Shown: piece after piece, positions 10,524 through 19,248 of the stretch
How positions within the stretch are numbered: position 1 is the first letter of the stretch
How the letters are laid out: each line of letters opens with the position of its first letter
Origin: Lolliginicoccus suaedae
Lineage (GTDB): Bacteria > Actinomycetota > Actinomycetes > Mycobacteriales > Mycobacteriaceae
DNA length: 64,000 bases
Assembly: GCF_008312885.1 (NCBI RefSeq)
Contig: NZ_VSSO01000002.1
Span: 704,797 to 768,796 of the forward strand
Reading direction: 5' to 3'
Notes under the pieces: model-generated
Seen by the model: the letters and a program-made list of their open reading frames with translations, nothing else
Database searches by the model: none
Told to the model about the DNA's origin: nothing
Position numbers and translations under genes: made by a program

Positions 10524-11575
10524 ACGCACGCCCCAGCGCGCTCGGCATCCACGGCCTCTCCGCGGGCTACGGCCGGCGCCAGGTCCTCGACGACATCACC
10601 CTCGCCATCCATCCCGGCGAGCTGCTCGCCGTGCTCGGTCCATCAGGGTGCGGCAAGACCACCCTGCTCCGGTCCATCGCCGGGCTGCACCGCATCAGCG
10701 CGGGCAGCATCACCATTGGCGAGCACACCGTCGCGCGCGACTCCACGTTGCACATCGCGCCCGAGCGGCGCCGCGTTGGCCTCGTCCCGCAGGAAGGCGC
10801 GCTGTTCCCGCACCTCACGGTCGCCGCCAACGTCGGCTACGGGCTGCGCCGCAGCACCACCCGCGCCCAGCGTGCCGCCGCCACCGACACCCTCCTCGAC
10901 CTCGTGGGCCTGCCCGGCTACGGCAAGGCCCGGCCCGCGCAGCTCTCTGGTGGCCAGCAGCAGCGCATCGCGCTCGCCCGCGCTCTCGCCCCCACCCCTG
11001 CGATCGTGTTGCTCGATGAGCCGTTCAGCGCGCTCGACGCCGGACTGCGCGCCACCCTGCGCGCGGATGTGCGGTCCCTGCTGCACGAGCGCCGTATCAC
11101 CTCGGTGCTCGTCACCCACGACCAGGACGAGGCGCTGGGAATGGCGGACCGCGTGGTCGTCATGCTCGGTGGCAAGATCGCGCAGATCGGCACGCCCGAG
11201 GAGATCTACCACACGCCCGCCACGCTCGAGGTCGGCCAGTTCGTCGGCGATTCCATCACCGTTCCCGCTGACCCCAGCGAGGCGCCGGAGGGATGGGCCA
11301 GCACCACGCTTGGCCCGGTACCGATCCTCGATGGCGCTACCGGACCGGGACTCGCGCTGATCCGGCCCGAGCAGATCGACATCGCTCCCGCAGTGGATGC
11401 CAGCGACTATCGCGTCACGGACGTGCGCTTCACCGGACCCGCCACCATCATCACCGCCACTAGCACGGACGGTGCCACCCGCGTGCGCTCCTTCACCCCT
11501 GGCGACAAGCGCCTGCGCCTCGGCGACCTCGTGGACATCCACGTCACCGCCGCGGTCCCGGTGTTCCCGGACTAG
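10520..11575 (+). CDS. Ferric iron ABC transporter, ATP-binding protein
   Basis: A 351-residue ABC ATPase with Walker A GPSGCGKT (about 40-47), Q loop LVPQEGALFPH, signature LSGGQQQR, Walker B IVLLDEP and H loop VTHDQDEA. A C-terminal TOBE-like regulatory domain (about 250-351) contains GLALIRPEQIDIA. This is the FbpC layout. It energises uptake by the permease encoded just upstream, with which it shares an ATGA overlap. It converges on the gamma-glutamylcyclotransferase gene with only 12 bp between the stop codons. Confidence 0.92.
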   Translation: MNARPSALGIHGLSAGYGRRQVLDDITLAIHPGELLAVLGPSGCGKTTLLRSIAGLHRISAGSITIGEHTVARDSTLHIAPERRRVGLVPQEGALFPHLTVAANVGYGLRRSTTRAQRAAATDTLLDLVGLPGYGKARPAQLSGGQQQRIALARALAPTPAIVLLDEPFSALDAGLRATLRADVRSLLHERRITSVLVTHDQDEALGMADRVVVMLGGKIAQIGTPEEIYHTPATLEVGQFVGDSITVPADPSEAPEGWASTTLGPVPILDGATGPGLALIRPEQIDIAPAVDASDYRVTDVRFTGPATIITATSTDGATRVRSFTPGDKRLRLGDLVDIHVTAAVPVFPD

Positions 11576-11587
11576 GGGAGCGGGCTG

Positions 11588-12058
11588 CTAGTCGAAGGTC
11601 GGCCCCGGCCCGACGTTGCGGCTCGCGCGCAGGCGCAACGAGTGAACGTAATCCTCGGGAGCGCCCGCCTTCTCCGCGGCATCGGCCATCACACCGATAT
11701 ACCGCGCCGACGGCAAGCCGCCCTCATAGGCGTCGAGCACATACAGCCACGCCAGCGCCGAGCCGCCGCTGATGAGATCCACCCGCACCCGCAGCTTGCG
11801 ATGGATGCCCATCTCGGTGCCCTCCCACCGGTCTAGGTTCACCTCGTCCTCGGCAGTGACGTCGTAGAGCACCACGAACACCCGTGATCCTGGCTCCTCC
11901 ACGACCGTCGCGAGCGCGCCCTCCCAGCCGATATCGTCACCGCCGAAGGTCAGTCGCCACCCCTCGAGCCATCCCGTGCCAGACATCGGCGAATGGGGAG
12001 CGCGGGCAAGCATCTGTTCCGGATCCATGTTCGACCCGTAAGCGGCATACAAAGGCAC
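11588..12058 (-). CDS. Gamma-glutamylcyclotransferase family protein
   Basis: A 156-residue protein of the GGCT-like fold. The N-terminal signature YAAYGSNMDPEQM forms the substrate loop, and Glu in DRWEGTEMG is the candidate catalytic acid. Such enzymes release 5-oxoproline from gamma-glutamyl amino acids or trim gamma-glutamyl amines. The start is GTG 12058. It is divergent from lpdA across 150 bp. Confidence 0.8.
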   Translation of the reverse strand: MPLYAAYGSNMDPEQMLARAPHSPMSGTGWLEGWRLTFGGDDIGWEGALATVVEEPGSRVFVVLYDVTAEDEVNLDRWEGTEMGIHRKLRVRVDLISGGSALAWLYVLDAYEGGLPSARYIGVMADAAEKAGAPEDYVHSLRLRASRNVGPGPTFD

Positions 12059-12208
12059 AGCAGAACCCCACGTCTTTCTCGTCGCACGGCTATATCACTA
12101 GCTACCATCTTCCCCGATACAACCACCCATGCGCACGTGATCCACGCCGACGCTATAGCGTTGGACACCGGAACGACGCTCACCCATGGCGGACGGAGGA
12201 TCCCACCA

Positions 12209-13612
12209 ATGACCCGGATAGTCATTATCGGCGGCGGACCAGCGGGCTACGAGGCCGCTCTTGTCGCAGCACAGCACGGAGGCGACGTCACCGTCGTCGA
12301 TGCTGACGGAATCGGCGGGGCCTGCGTCCTCTACGACTGCGTGCCGTCCAAGACCTTCATCGCCTCCACCGGCATCCGCACGGACCTGCGCCGCGCCTCC
12401 GCCCTCGGCATCGAGTTCGACCCGAAGAACGTCGGCATCTCCGTCCCGCTCGTCCACGAACGCGTCAAGAGCCTCGCCCAGGCCCAGTCCGCGGACATCC
12501 GCGCGCGCCTCCAGCGCGAGGGCGTCACCCTGCTCAACGGCGTCGGCAAGCTCGTCGACTCCGCCCGGGGGCTCGCCACCCACACCGTGCAGGCAGACCT
12601 GTTCAACGGCGAGCAACACACCCTCGACGCCGAGGTCGTCCTCATCGCTACCGGCTCCGCGCCCCGCGTGCTCCCCGACGCGAAGCCCGACGGCAAGCGC
12701 ATCCTCACGTGGCGGCACCTCTACGACCTCGAGGAACTGCCCGAGCATCTCATCGTCGTGGGATCCGGCGTCACCGGCGTCGAGTTCGTCAACGCCTACA
12801 CCGAGATGGGCGTCAAGGTCACCGTCGTCACCAGCCGGGATCGCGTCCTGCCCGCAGAGGATGCCGACGCCGCCATCGTGCTCGAGGAATCCTTCGCCGA
12901 GCGCGGCGTCACCCTCATCAAGCATGCCCGAGCCGATGCCGTCACGACCACCGACAACGGTGTGCTTGTCACGATCCACGACGGCCGCACCGTCGAGGGC
13001 AGCCACGCCCTCATGACCGTCGGCTCGGTCCCCAACACCGGCACCCTTGGCCTCGACAGCGTCGGCATCGAGACCAACAAGGGCGGCTACATCCAGGTCG
13101 ACCGCGTTTCCCGCACCACCGTCCCCGGCGTCTATGCCGCAGGTGACTGCACCGGGCTGCTGCCCCTCGCCTCGGTCGCCGCGATGCAGGGCCGCATCGC
13201 CATGTACCACGCCCTCGGCGAGGGCGTGAACCCGATCAAGCTCAAGACCGTCGCCTCCGCGATCTTCACCCGCCCCGAGATCGCCACCGTCGGCGTCGCG
13301 CAGAGCGCCATCGACGAGGGACACATCCCCGCCCGCACCGTCATGCTGCCGCTCAACACCAACCCGCGCGCCAAGATGATGGGACTGCGCCGCGGCTTCG
13401 TCAAGATCTTCTGCCGCCCCGCCACCGGCGTGGTCATCGGCGGCGTCATCGTTGCCCCCGACGCCTCCGAGCTCATCCTGCCCATCGCCATGGCCGTGCA
13501 GAACCACCTCAGCGTGAACGACCTCGCCTCGACCTTCTCCGTCTACCCCTCGCTCTCGGGATCGATCAACGAGGCTGCCCGGCAGCTCATGCGCCACGAC
13601 GACCTCGACTAG
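12209..13612 (+). CDS. lpdA: LpdA-type flavoprotein disulfide reductase / quinone reductase
   Basis: A 467-residue FAD enzyme orthologous in context and sequence to M. tuberculosis LpdA (Rv3303c), an NAD(P)H:quinone oxidoreductase. Seen: FAD motif GGGPAGYEAALVA (8-20), NAD(P) motif VVGSGVTGVEF, second FAD motif GVYAAGDCTG and a C-terminal dimer interface. Unusually, both redox cysteines of true lipoamide dehydrogenases are present in GGACVLYDCVPSK (C39 and C44), whereas the M. tuberculosis enzyme is described as lacking one. The C-terminal His-Glu pair is absent (YPSLSGSINEA), as in LpdA. A strong GGAGG precedes the ATG at 12209. Convergent with glpK across repeat copy A. Confidence 0.9.
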   Translation: MTRIVIIGGGPAGYEAALVAAQHGGDVTVVDADGIGGACVLYDCVPSKTFIASTGIRTDLRRASALGIEFDPKNVGISVPLVHERVKSLAQAQSADIRARLQREGVTLLNGVGKLVDSARGLATHTVQADLFNGEQHTLDAEVVLIATGSAPRVLPDAKPDGKRILTWRHLYDLEELPEHLIVVGSGVTGVEFVNAYTEMGVKVTVVTSRDRVLPAEDADAAIVLEESFAERGVTLIKHARADAVTTTDNGVLVTIHDGRTVEGSHALMTVGSVPNTGTLGLDSVGIETNKGGYIQVDRVSRTTVPGVYAAGDCTGLLPLASVAAMQGRIAMYHALGEGVNPIKLKTVASAIFTRPEIATVGVAQSAIDEGHIPARTVMLPLNTNPRAKMMGLRRGFVKIFCRPATGVVIGGVIVAPDASELILPIAMAVQNHLSVNDLASTFSVYPSLSGSINEAARQLMRHDDLD

Positions 13613-13631
13613 TCGCGGCTCTAGCTCGGCT

Positions 13632-13710
13632 CCAGCCGCAAACGCGATAGAAACTCCCTGGTATCCCGGGAATTTTCTATCGCGTTTGGCCGTTTCCGGT
13701 GCTTTTGGGC
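13632..13710 (-). repeat. Palindromic intergenic repeat family 1, copy A
   Basis: Perfect 14-bp arms AAACGCGATAGAAA (13640-13653) and TTTCTATCGCGTTT (13674-13687) enclose a 20-nt spacer with an inner TCCC/GGGA pairing. On the minus strand the conserved tag AAGCACCGGAAA lies outside the left arm. Copies B (35903-35976) and C (45251-45328) share the arms, the tag and part of the spacer. It fills the convergent lpdA-glpK junction and could end transcription from both sides. Confidence 0.9.
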
Positions 13711-13763
13711 CGTGGCCAGACGCCCGACGCCCGAGCCAGCTTGCGCGAGGCCGGAGCCGACAG

Positions 13764-15302
13764 CTATGCCCAGTCGTAGGTCCGCTCGACGGCCTTGTTC
13801 CATTGCGCGTAGAGGTGCTCGCGCTCGGCCGGCTCCATGCTCGGCTCCCAGACGTTGTCCTCGGCCCAGTTAGCGCGGATCTCGTCCTCGCTGGACCAGT
13901 AGCCGACGGCGAGCCCGGCAGCGTATGCCGCTCCGAGAGCGGTGGTCTCGGAGACGACGGGCCGGATTACCGGGACACCGAGGATGTCGGCCTGGAACTG
14001 CATGAGCAGCTCGTTGGCGACCATGCCTCCATCGACCTTGAGAGCAGAGAGCTGCACGCCGGAATCGGCCTGGGCAGCCTCGAGGACCTCGCGGGTCTGG
14101 TAGGCGGTGGCCTCGAGCGCGGCGCGGGCGATGTGGTGCTTGGTGTGGAAGCGGGTGAGCCCGACGAGGGCACCGCGGGCATCGGGCCGCCAGCGGGGCG
14201 CGAACAGGCCGGAGAACGCGGGCACGAAGTAGACGTCCCCATTGTCGGAGACCTCGCGGGCGAGGGTCTCGATCTCGGGAGCGTCGCGGATGATGCCGAG
14301 GTTGTCGCGGAGCCATTGCACGAGCGAGCCAGTGACGGCGATGGAACCTTCGAGCGCGTAGACGGCGGGCGCATCGCCGATCTTGTACGCGACCGTGGTG
14401 AGCAGGCCGTGGGTGCTGGTGACCGGCTCGGTACCGGTGTTGAGGAGCAGGAAGTTGCCGGTGCCGTAGGTGTTCTTGGCCTCGCCGGGGGAGAGGCAGG
14501 CCTGCCCGAACGTGGCGGCCTGCTGGTCGCCGAGGATGCCCGCGATCGGGACGCCATCGAGGCCCCGGCGCGGACGAATGGTGCCGTAGTGCTCGGAGGA
14601 GCTGCGGATCTCGGGCAGCATGGACATGGGGATGCCGATCGCCGCGCACAGCTCGGGGTCCCAGTCGAGGGTGCGCAGGTCCATCATGAGGGTGCGCGAG
14701 GCGTTGGTGACATCGGTGACGTGCACGCCCTCCGGCTCGCCATTGCGCCCGGGCCCGCCCGTGGCGTTCCACAGCACCCAGGTATCCATGGTCCCGAACA
14801 TCAGCTCGCCGTTCTCGGCACGCTTGCGGGCACCATCGACATTGTCGAGGATCCAGCGGATCTTCGGCCCCGCGAAGTAGGTAGAGATGGGCAGGCCCGT
14901 GCGGTCCCGGAACCGATCGGGGCCGTGCTCGGCGGCAAGCTCCTGGCAGATCGACTCGGTACGGGTGTCCTGCCAGACGATGGCGTTGTACAGGGGCTTG
15001 CCGGTGGCGCGGTCCCACACGACGGTGGTCTCGCGCTGGTTGGTGATGCCCATCGCCGCGATGGCGTCCTTGGGCAGGTCAGCCTTGGCGATAGCACCGC
15101 CGACGACCTCGCGGACGTTGGTCCAGATCTCGACGGGGTCATGCTCGACCCATCCCGCGTGGGGGAAGATCTGCCGGTGCTCCTTCTGCACCGTCGTGAT
15201 GATGCGACCAGCATGGTCGAAGATGATGCAGCGGCTCGAGGTGGTGCCCTGGTCGATCGCGGCGATGAACTTCGAGGGATCTGCGGCGGGGGTCGCGGTC
15301 AC
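13764..15302 (-). CDS. glpK: Glycerol kinase
   Basis: FGGY-family kinase of 512 residues that phosphorylates glycerol to glycerol 3-phosphate in the cytoplasm. Seen: phosphate-binding loop [16 protein letters not shown] near the N-terminus, [27 protein letters not shown], the catalytic-region [12 protein letters not shown], and the second FGGY signature [14 protein letters not shown]. The GTG start at 15302 has AGGAG 6 nt before it; a longer upstream frame was rejected as atypical. It is divergent from glpD across 247 bp, so kinase and dehydrogenase are probably controlled together. No glycerol facilitator gene is nearby. Confidence 0.95.
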   Translation of the reverse strand: MTATPAADPSKFIAAIDQGTTSSRCIIFDHAGRIITTVQKEHRQIFPHAGWVEHDPVEIWTNVREVVGGAIAKADLPKDAIAAMGITNQRETTVVWDRATGKPLYNAIVWQDTRTESICQELAAEHGPDRFRDRTGLPISTYFAGPKIRWILDNVDGARKRAENGELMFGTMDTWVLWNATGGPGRNGEPEGVHVTDVTNASRTLMMDLRTLDWDPELCAAIGIPMSMLPEIRSSSEHYGTIRPRRGLDGVPIAGILGDQQAATFGQACLSPGEAKNTYGTGNFLLLNTGTEPVTSTHGLLTTVAYKIGDAPAVYALEGSIAVTGSLVQWLRDNLGIIRDAPEIETLAREVSDNGDVYFVPAFSGLFAPRWRPDARGALVGLTRFHTKHHIARAALEATAYQTREVLEAAQADSGVQLSALKVDGGMVANELLMQFQADILGVPVIRPVVSETTALGAAYAAGLAVGYWSSEDEIRANWAEDNVWEPSMEPAEREHLYAQWNKAVERTYDWA

Positions 15303-15549
15303 GTCTGCTCCTGCGGATGGGGCGCGGCGGATGGGGCGTGCATGTGGTGCCCAAGCTACTAGGCGCAGCGAGCATGTGGCGGGCATTCCACGGTGGTTTC
15401 GCGGCTTGTGCCGGCCGGGACGCGTCACGGTCGTGTGTCGCTGTTGGTGAGGCGTGTGCGGGATCGCGCGGGTGCCTCTAGCCTGGGCCTTGAGGCGACA
15501 ATGCACCGCGGGCCTGGACAGGGGCTCGCGGGACGATGCCGAGGGAGAC

Positions 15550-17298
15550 ATGGTGGCACACCGTTCGGATAACCATGTGCTGGGGCCGCGCCAGCGGGAC
15601 GAGGCGTGGAAAGCACTGACGACCGAGATGTTCGACGTGATTGTCATCGGTGGTGGCATCGTCGGCTGCGGGGCAGCGCTCGACGCCGCGACCCGCGGCC
15701 TGCGCGTGGGCCTCGTGGAGGCCCGCGACCTCGCATCGGGCACGTCGAGCCGCTCGTCGAAGATGTTCCACGGTGGCCTGCGCTACCTCGAGCAGCTCGA
15801 GTTCGGCCTGGTGCGCGAGGCCCTGCACGAGCGGGAGCTGGCGATGAGCCGACTCGCGCCGCACCTCGTCAAGCCGCTCGAGTTCCTCTTCCCCCTCACC
15901 AAGCGCTACTGGGAACGGCCCTACATCTCCGCGGGCATCTTCCTGTATGACCGCCTGGGCGGCGCGAAATCCGTACCGGCGCAGAAGCAACTGACACGGG
16001 CCGGGGCGCTGCGGATGGCTCCCGCGCTCAAGCGACGCTCCCTGATCGGCGGGATCCGCTACTTCGACACCGTCGTCGACGACGCCCGCCACACCATGAC
16101 CGTCGCCCGTACAGCCGCGAACTACGGGGCGATAGTGCGCCCGTCCACGCAGGTAGTCGGGTTCCTCAAGGAAGCAGACCGCGTCGCCGGGGTGCGCGTG
16201 CGGGACTGCGAGACCGGGGAGATCGGGCAGGTGCGCGCGCATGCCGTCGTCAACTGCGCCGGGGTGTGGACCGACGAGTTGCAGGAGCTCTCGGGGCAGC
16301 GCGGCCGCTTCCGCGTGCGCGCTTCCAAGGGCGTGCACATCGTGGTGCCGCGCGATCGCATCATCAGCGAGTCCGCGATCATCCTGCGCACCGAGAAGTC
16401 CGTGCTGTTCGTCATCCCGTGGGGCCGGCACTGGATCATCGGCACCACCGACACCGACTGGCACCTTGATCTCGCGCATCCCGCCGCGACGCACGCCGAC
16501 ATCGAGTACATCCTCGCCCACGTCAACAAGGTGCTCGTCACCCCGCTGCGCCCCGAGGACATCACTGGCGTGTACGCCGGGCTGCGGCCCCTTCTCGCTG
16601 GCGAGAGCGACAGCACCTCCAAGCTCTCCCGCGAGCATGCCGTCGCCGAGGTAGCGCCCGGGCTCATCGCCATCGCCGGCGGCAAGTACACCACCTACCG
16701 GGTGATGGCCGCCGACGCAATCGAGGCCGCGGTCCAGTACGTTCCCGTGCGGGTCGCGCCGTCGATCACCGAGCAAGTGCCACTGCTCGGCGCGGACGGC
16801 TACCACGCGCTCGTCAACCAGGCCGACCACCTCGGCGCGCAGCACGGCGTGCACCCCTACCGCGTGCGGCACCTCCTCGACCGCTACGGATCCCTCATCG
16901 GAGATGTGCTCGCCCTCGCCGAGGACGATCCGACGCTCCTCGAGCCGCTCACCGACGCTCCCGACTACCTCAAGGTCGAGATCGTGTACGCCGTCGCCGC
17001 GGAAGGCGCCCTGCACCTCGAGGACATCCTCGCCCGGCGCACCCGCATCGCCATCGAGTACTCCCACCGGGGCGTCGACTGCGCCGAGGAGGTCGCCTCC
17101 CTCGTCGCGCCCGTGCTCGGCTGGAACGACGAGGAGCGCCGCCGCGAGGTCGAGCTGTTCGACGCGCGCGTCAAGGCCGAGATCGACTCCCAGCAGCAGC
17201 CCGACGACGCCTCCGCCGACGCCCTGCGCGCCGCCGCCCCTGAATCACGCGAGTACCTCCTCGAGCCCGTCACCGAGGTGGTCGAGGCGCGGCGGTAG
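15550..17298 (+). CDS. glpD: Glycerol-3-phosphate dehydrogenase (FAD)
   Basis: A 582-residue FAD-dependent dehydrogenase that passes electrons from glycerol 3-phosphate to the quinone pool at the inner membrane. Seen: FAD motif [20 protein letters not shown] near residue 30, [16 protein letters not shown], the substrate region TTDTDWH, and [10 protein letters not shown] in the DAO domain, followed by a GlpD C-terminal domain. The ATG at 15550 has GAGGGAG in front. It resembles M. tuberculosis GlpD2, which also neighbours lpdA. Its last six codons (VEARR and stop) lie inside the 130-bp direct repeat copy 1, so the repeat may have supplied the end of the gene. Confidence 0.94.
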   Translation: MVAHRSDNHVLGPRQRDEAWKALTTEMFDVIVIGGGIVGCGAALDAATRGLRVGLVEARDLASGTSSRSSKMFHGGLRYLEQLEFGLVREALHERELAMSRLAPHLVKPLEFLFPLTKRYWERPYISAGIFLYDRLGGAKSVPAQKQLTRAGALRMAPALKRRSLIGGIRYFDTVVDDARHTMTVARTAANYGAIVRPSTQVVGFLKEADRVAGVRVRDCETGEIGQVRAHAVVNCAGVWTDELQELSGQRGRFRVRASKGVHIVVPRDRIISESAIILRTEKSVLFVIPWGRHWIIGTTDTDWHLDLAHPAATHADIEYILAHVNKVLVTPLRPEDITGVYAGLRPLLAGESDSTSKLSREHAVAEVAPGLIAIAGGKYTTYRVMAADAIEAAVQYVPVRVAPSITEQVPLLGADGYHALVNQADHLGAQHGVHPYRVRHLLDRYGSLIGDVLALAEDDPTLLEPLTDAPDYLKVEIVYAVAAEGALHLEDILARRTRIAIEYSHRGVDCAEEVASLVAPVLGWNDEERRREVELFDARVKAEIDSQQQPDDASADALRAAAPESREYLLEPVTEVVEARR

Positions 17299-17410
17299 CG
17301 GGGGCGGCTGGTCCTCGCTCAGCCTCGCCAGTGTGCGAATTCCGCGCCAGTGTGCGAAGAACGACAGCAAATCGCGCTGGACCTGTCGTTTTTCGCACAC
17401 TCGCGGTCGA
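17281..17410 (+). repeat. 130-bp direct repeat, copy 1, with long hairpin
   Basis: This 130-bp segment is about 96 percent identical (5 differences counted by eye) to 19425-19554. It contains CCAGTGTGCGAA twice, then a hairpin with 18-nt arms (17350-17367 GTGTGCGAAGAACGACAG and 17383-17400) with one mismatch and a 15-nt loop. It starts inside the last codons of glpD and ends upstream of the toxin-antitoxin operon. The hairpin could terminate glpD transcription. Confidence 0.92.
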
Positions 17411-17448
17411 ATGCCACGGGCCTTCTGGCCTGGCTCGGGGCACCCTCT

Positions 17449-17479
17449 TGCCCACTGTAGGACAAACGCCGTACAGTGG
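17449..17479 (+). promoter_or_regulatory. Toxin-antitoxin promoter with operator palindrome
   Basis: The inverted repeat CCACTGTA (17452-17459) and TACAGTGG (17472-17479) has a 12-bp spacer. It overlaps a -35-like TTGCCC (17449-17454) and a -10-like TACAGT (17472-17477), which are 17 bp apart. Antitoxin bound here would block the promoter, the usual autoregulation of DUF1778/GNAT pairs. The right arm runs into the GGAGG that precedes the antitoxin ATG. Confidence 0.65.
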
Positions 17480-17486
17480 AGGGGCG

Positions 17487-17804
17487 ATGAAAGCGTCGAT
17501 CAGACATTCGGATGGGAAAGACATGCCAGCCAGGGAATCCACCAAGAGTTCGCGAATCGAGGTGCGGATCGAGTACGAACGACTTGACTACATCCACCGC
17601 GCCGCCGCTGCGATGCACGAGAAGCCCTCGGACTTCGTCCGCAAGGCTGCGTTCGATCGCGCTTCCGAAGTGCTCGCCCGGGATCTGGTCACCTTGATGC
17701 CCGCCGCGCAGTTCGACGAGCTCCTTTCCGCGCTTGATGTGGCAGAGGAAGCCCCGCGACTGGCGGCTGCCGCAGCGAAGAACTCAGCGTTCATTCGGAA
17801 ATGA
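17487..17804 (+). CDS. DUF1778 (TacA-type) antitoxin
   Basis: A 105-residue protein with a ribbon-helix-helix N-terminal half, SRIEVRIEYERLDYIHRAA followed by KPSDFVRKAAFDRASEVL, and a C-terminal tail rich in short hydrophobic residues that should wrap the toxin. This is the layout of DUF1778 antitoxins paired with GNAT toxins. The ATG at 17487 follows GGAGGGG closely. A second ATG at 17523 is possible and would still leave the whole DNA-binding domain. The stop overlaps the toxin start as ATGA. Base use is visibly less GC-rich than in flanking genes, which suggests transfer. Confidence 0.88.
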   Translation: MKASIRHSDGKDMPARESTKSSRIEVRIEYERLDYIHRAAAAMHEKPSDFVRKAAFDRASEVLARDLVTLMPAAQFDELLSALDVAEEAPRLAAAAAKNSAFIRK

Positions 17805-18307
17805 TCTACGAGTCGACGCGGCTCGGTTCCTCCCACGACCTTTCCGGGTTCTCGTGCGGCAAGGACTCGCTCGATGGCTGGCTGAGGTCCACCGCCGTGC
17901 GCGCCTGCGAAAACGATCTCGCGCGAGTGTTCGTATGGACCGAGCCAGGCGACACGACGGTGCTGGCATACTTCTCCCTCAACCCCACGCAGGTAGAGCG
18001 CCACGAAGACGGCGGCTACCCGCAGTCGGCCCACAAGGGATTCAGGGTGATCCCTGGATATCTGATCGGCAAGCTGGCGCTTGACCGAGCCCTGCACGGT
18101 CGGGGGCTGGGGGAGCAACTGCTCCTGGATGCGGTCGGCAGGGCTGTGGGAGTGGCCGATTCGGGCGGTGGCCGACTGATAGTGGTCGACGCGATCGACG
18201 ATGCCGCAGCCGCGTTCTACCAGCAGTACGGCTTCAAGAGCGTCAAAGGCCGACCCAGCAGGCTTTTCATCACGATGGCTACAGCAAGACAAGCCCTCGC
18301 GCTCTAG
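17801..18307 (+). CDS. GNAT acetyltransferase toxin (TacT/AtaT type)
   Basis: A 168-residue GNAT protein. The N-terminal FSCGKDSLDGWLRSTAVRA is the signature of tRNA-acetylating toxins. The acetyl-CoA loop reads LDRALHGRGLGEQLL, and the C-terminal region has AAAAFYQQYGFKSV with the Tyr used in catalysis by the family. Such toxins acetylate the amino group of charged tRNAs and stop translation. The 4-bp overlap with the antitoxin gene gives translational coupling. It converges on the DUF6226-like gene with 7 bp between. Confidence 0.9.
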   Translation: MIYESTRLGSSHDLSGFSCGKDSLDGWLRSTAVRACENDLARVFVWTEPGDTTVLAYFSLNPTQVERHEDGGYPQSAHKGFRVIPGYLIGKLALDRALHGRGLGEQLLLDAVGRAVGVADSGGGRLIVVDAIDDAAAAFYQQYGFKSVKGRPSRLFITMATARQALAL

Positions 18308-18314
18308 CGGTCGC

Positions 18315-19142
18315 CTACCCCCGGCGCCGATAGGTCGCCGACAATCCTTCATCCCGACGCGGCCACCAGAATGGCCGAGGCAGCGCGCTGGGGCCAAGGT
18401 TCCAAAACATCCTCAGCCGCTCGATTGCTGCTGGCGCCGACCACGCCTGCTGCTTCTTCCCCGCGAAATCGGGCACCAACGATCTGGCCGACCATCCTGG
18501 GGGCCACGGGGCAGCGACGAATGCGGTGGATTCGGTGCAGAACTGCACCGGAGATCTTCCTTCGCTACCGAAAGAGGTTCGCACCGAATAGCGCTTGGCC
18601 GTCACTGCCAGGTCCAGGGAACCATCGACCACCGAGAGTACCCACTGGTCTATCTCCTCGAGCAACGCGGCCGGCCCAGGGTCGCAGTCCTCGCAGAAGC
18701 AGTCGGGGATGCTCGTGAGAATGACAGCCGGGTCGCCCGCTGCGATGCAGACGGCTGGAACGCGGTCGGCAGTTGCCGGTGCGTGGATCGTCAGCACTAG
18801 TGGCACCGCCCCCTTGGCGGCCGGCACCAGGACATTCTCCTCGCCACCTTCGTGGAATGAGCGCGCCGCCCAGCGAGCTGGCTCGCCCGGGCGTGCCCAG
18901 CCACGTCGCAGGAGCACCGCCGCCCAGGCCTGCGCCCGGTCGATGACGATGCGATACTTCCCCTGGCGAAGTGTGCTCGCGCCGCTAGCTCCCCGTGATC
19001 CGGCTCGTGCGCATTCAGCGTCGACGTCCTCGAGCAAAGCGCACACGTCGGGTGAGAGCGCCGACAGGTTCTCCGCCCATCCGGACTCCTGGAGCTCGCG
19101 CACGCCATCGTTGTAGGCCTCCCACCAGGACGTTTCGCGCAT
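18315..19142 (-). CDS. Uncharacterised protein, resembles DUF6226
   Basis: This 275-residue soluble protein has no signal or membrane span. It contains a cysteine cluster CFCEDCD near residue 150, followed by an acidic helix PAALLEEIDQWVLSVVDGSL and a Trp/Pro-rich C-terminus (PWPPGWSAR, RPFWWPRR). The layout resembles the actinobacterial family DUF6226, whose function is unknown; the assignment is from memory of the motif and is tentative. It lies in the island between the direct repeats, opposite to the toxin-antitoxin pair. A role in metal binding is possible from the cysteines but not shown. Confidence 0.6.
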   Translation of the reverse strand: MRETSWWEAYNDGVRELQESGWAENLSALSPDVCALLEDVDAECARAGSRGASGASTLRQGKYRIVIDRAQAWAAVLLRRGWARPGEPARWAARSFHEGGEENVLVPAAKGAVPLVLTIHAPATADRVPAVCIAAGDPAVILTSIPDCFCEDCDPGPAALLEEIDQWVLSVVDGSLDLAVTAKRYSVRTSFGSEGRSPVQFCTESTAFVAAPWPPGWSARSLVPDFAGKKQQAWSAPAAIERLRMFWNLGPSALPRPFWWPRRDEGLSATYRRRG

Positions 19143-19248
19143 GGTCAGAGCGTAGCGTGGTTCGCGCTGGCTCTTGTTGCCCTGTGGTGCTTCCCATCGA
19201 GCGGTAGGCGCCAGGCCGTGGTCTCATTGGACGAGGGAGGCGAGGCCA

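Noticed and set aside
8616..10529. 637-codon minus-strand frame opposite the iron permease
   Set aside because: Antisense of an evident membrane protein; the product is almost only Gly, Glu, Asp and Arg.
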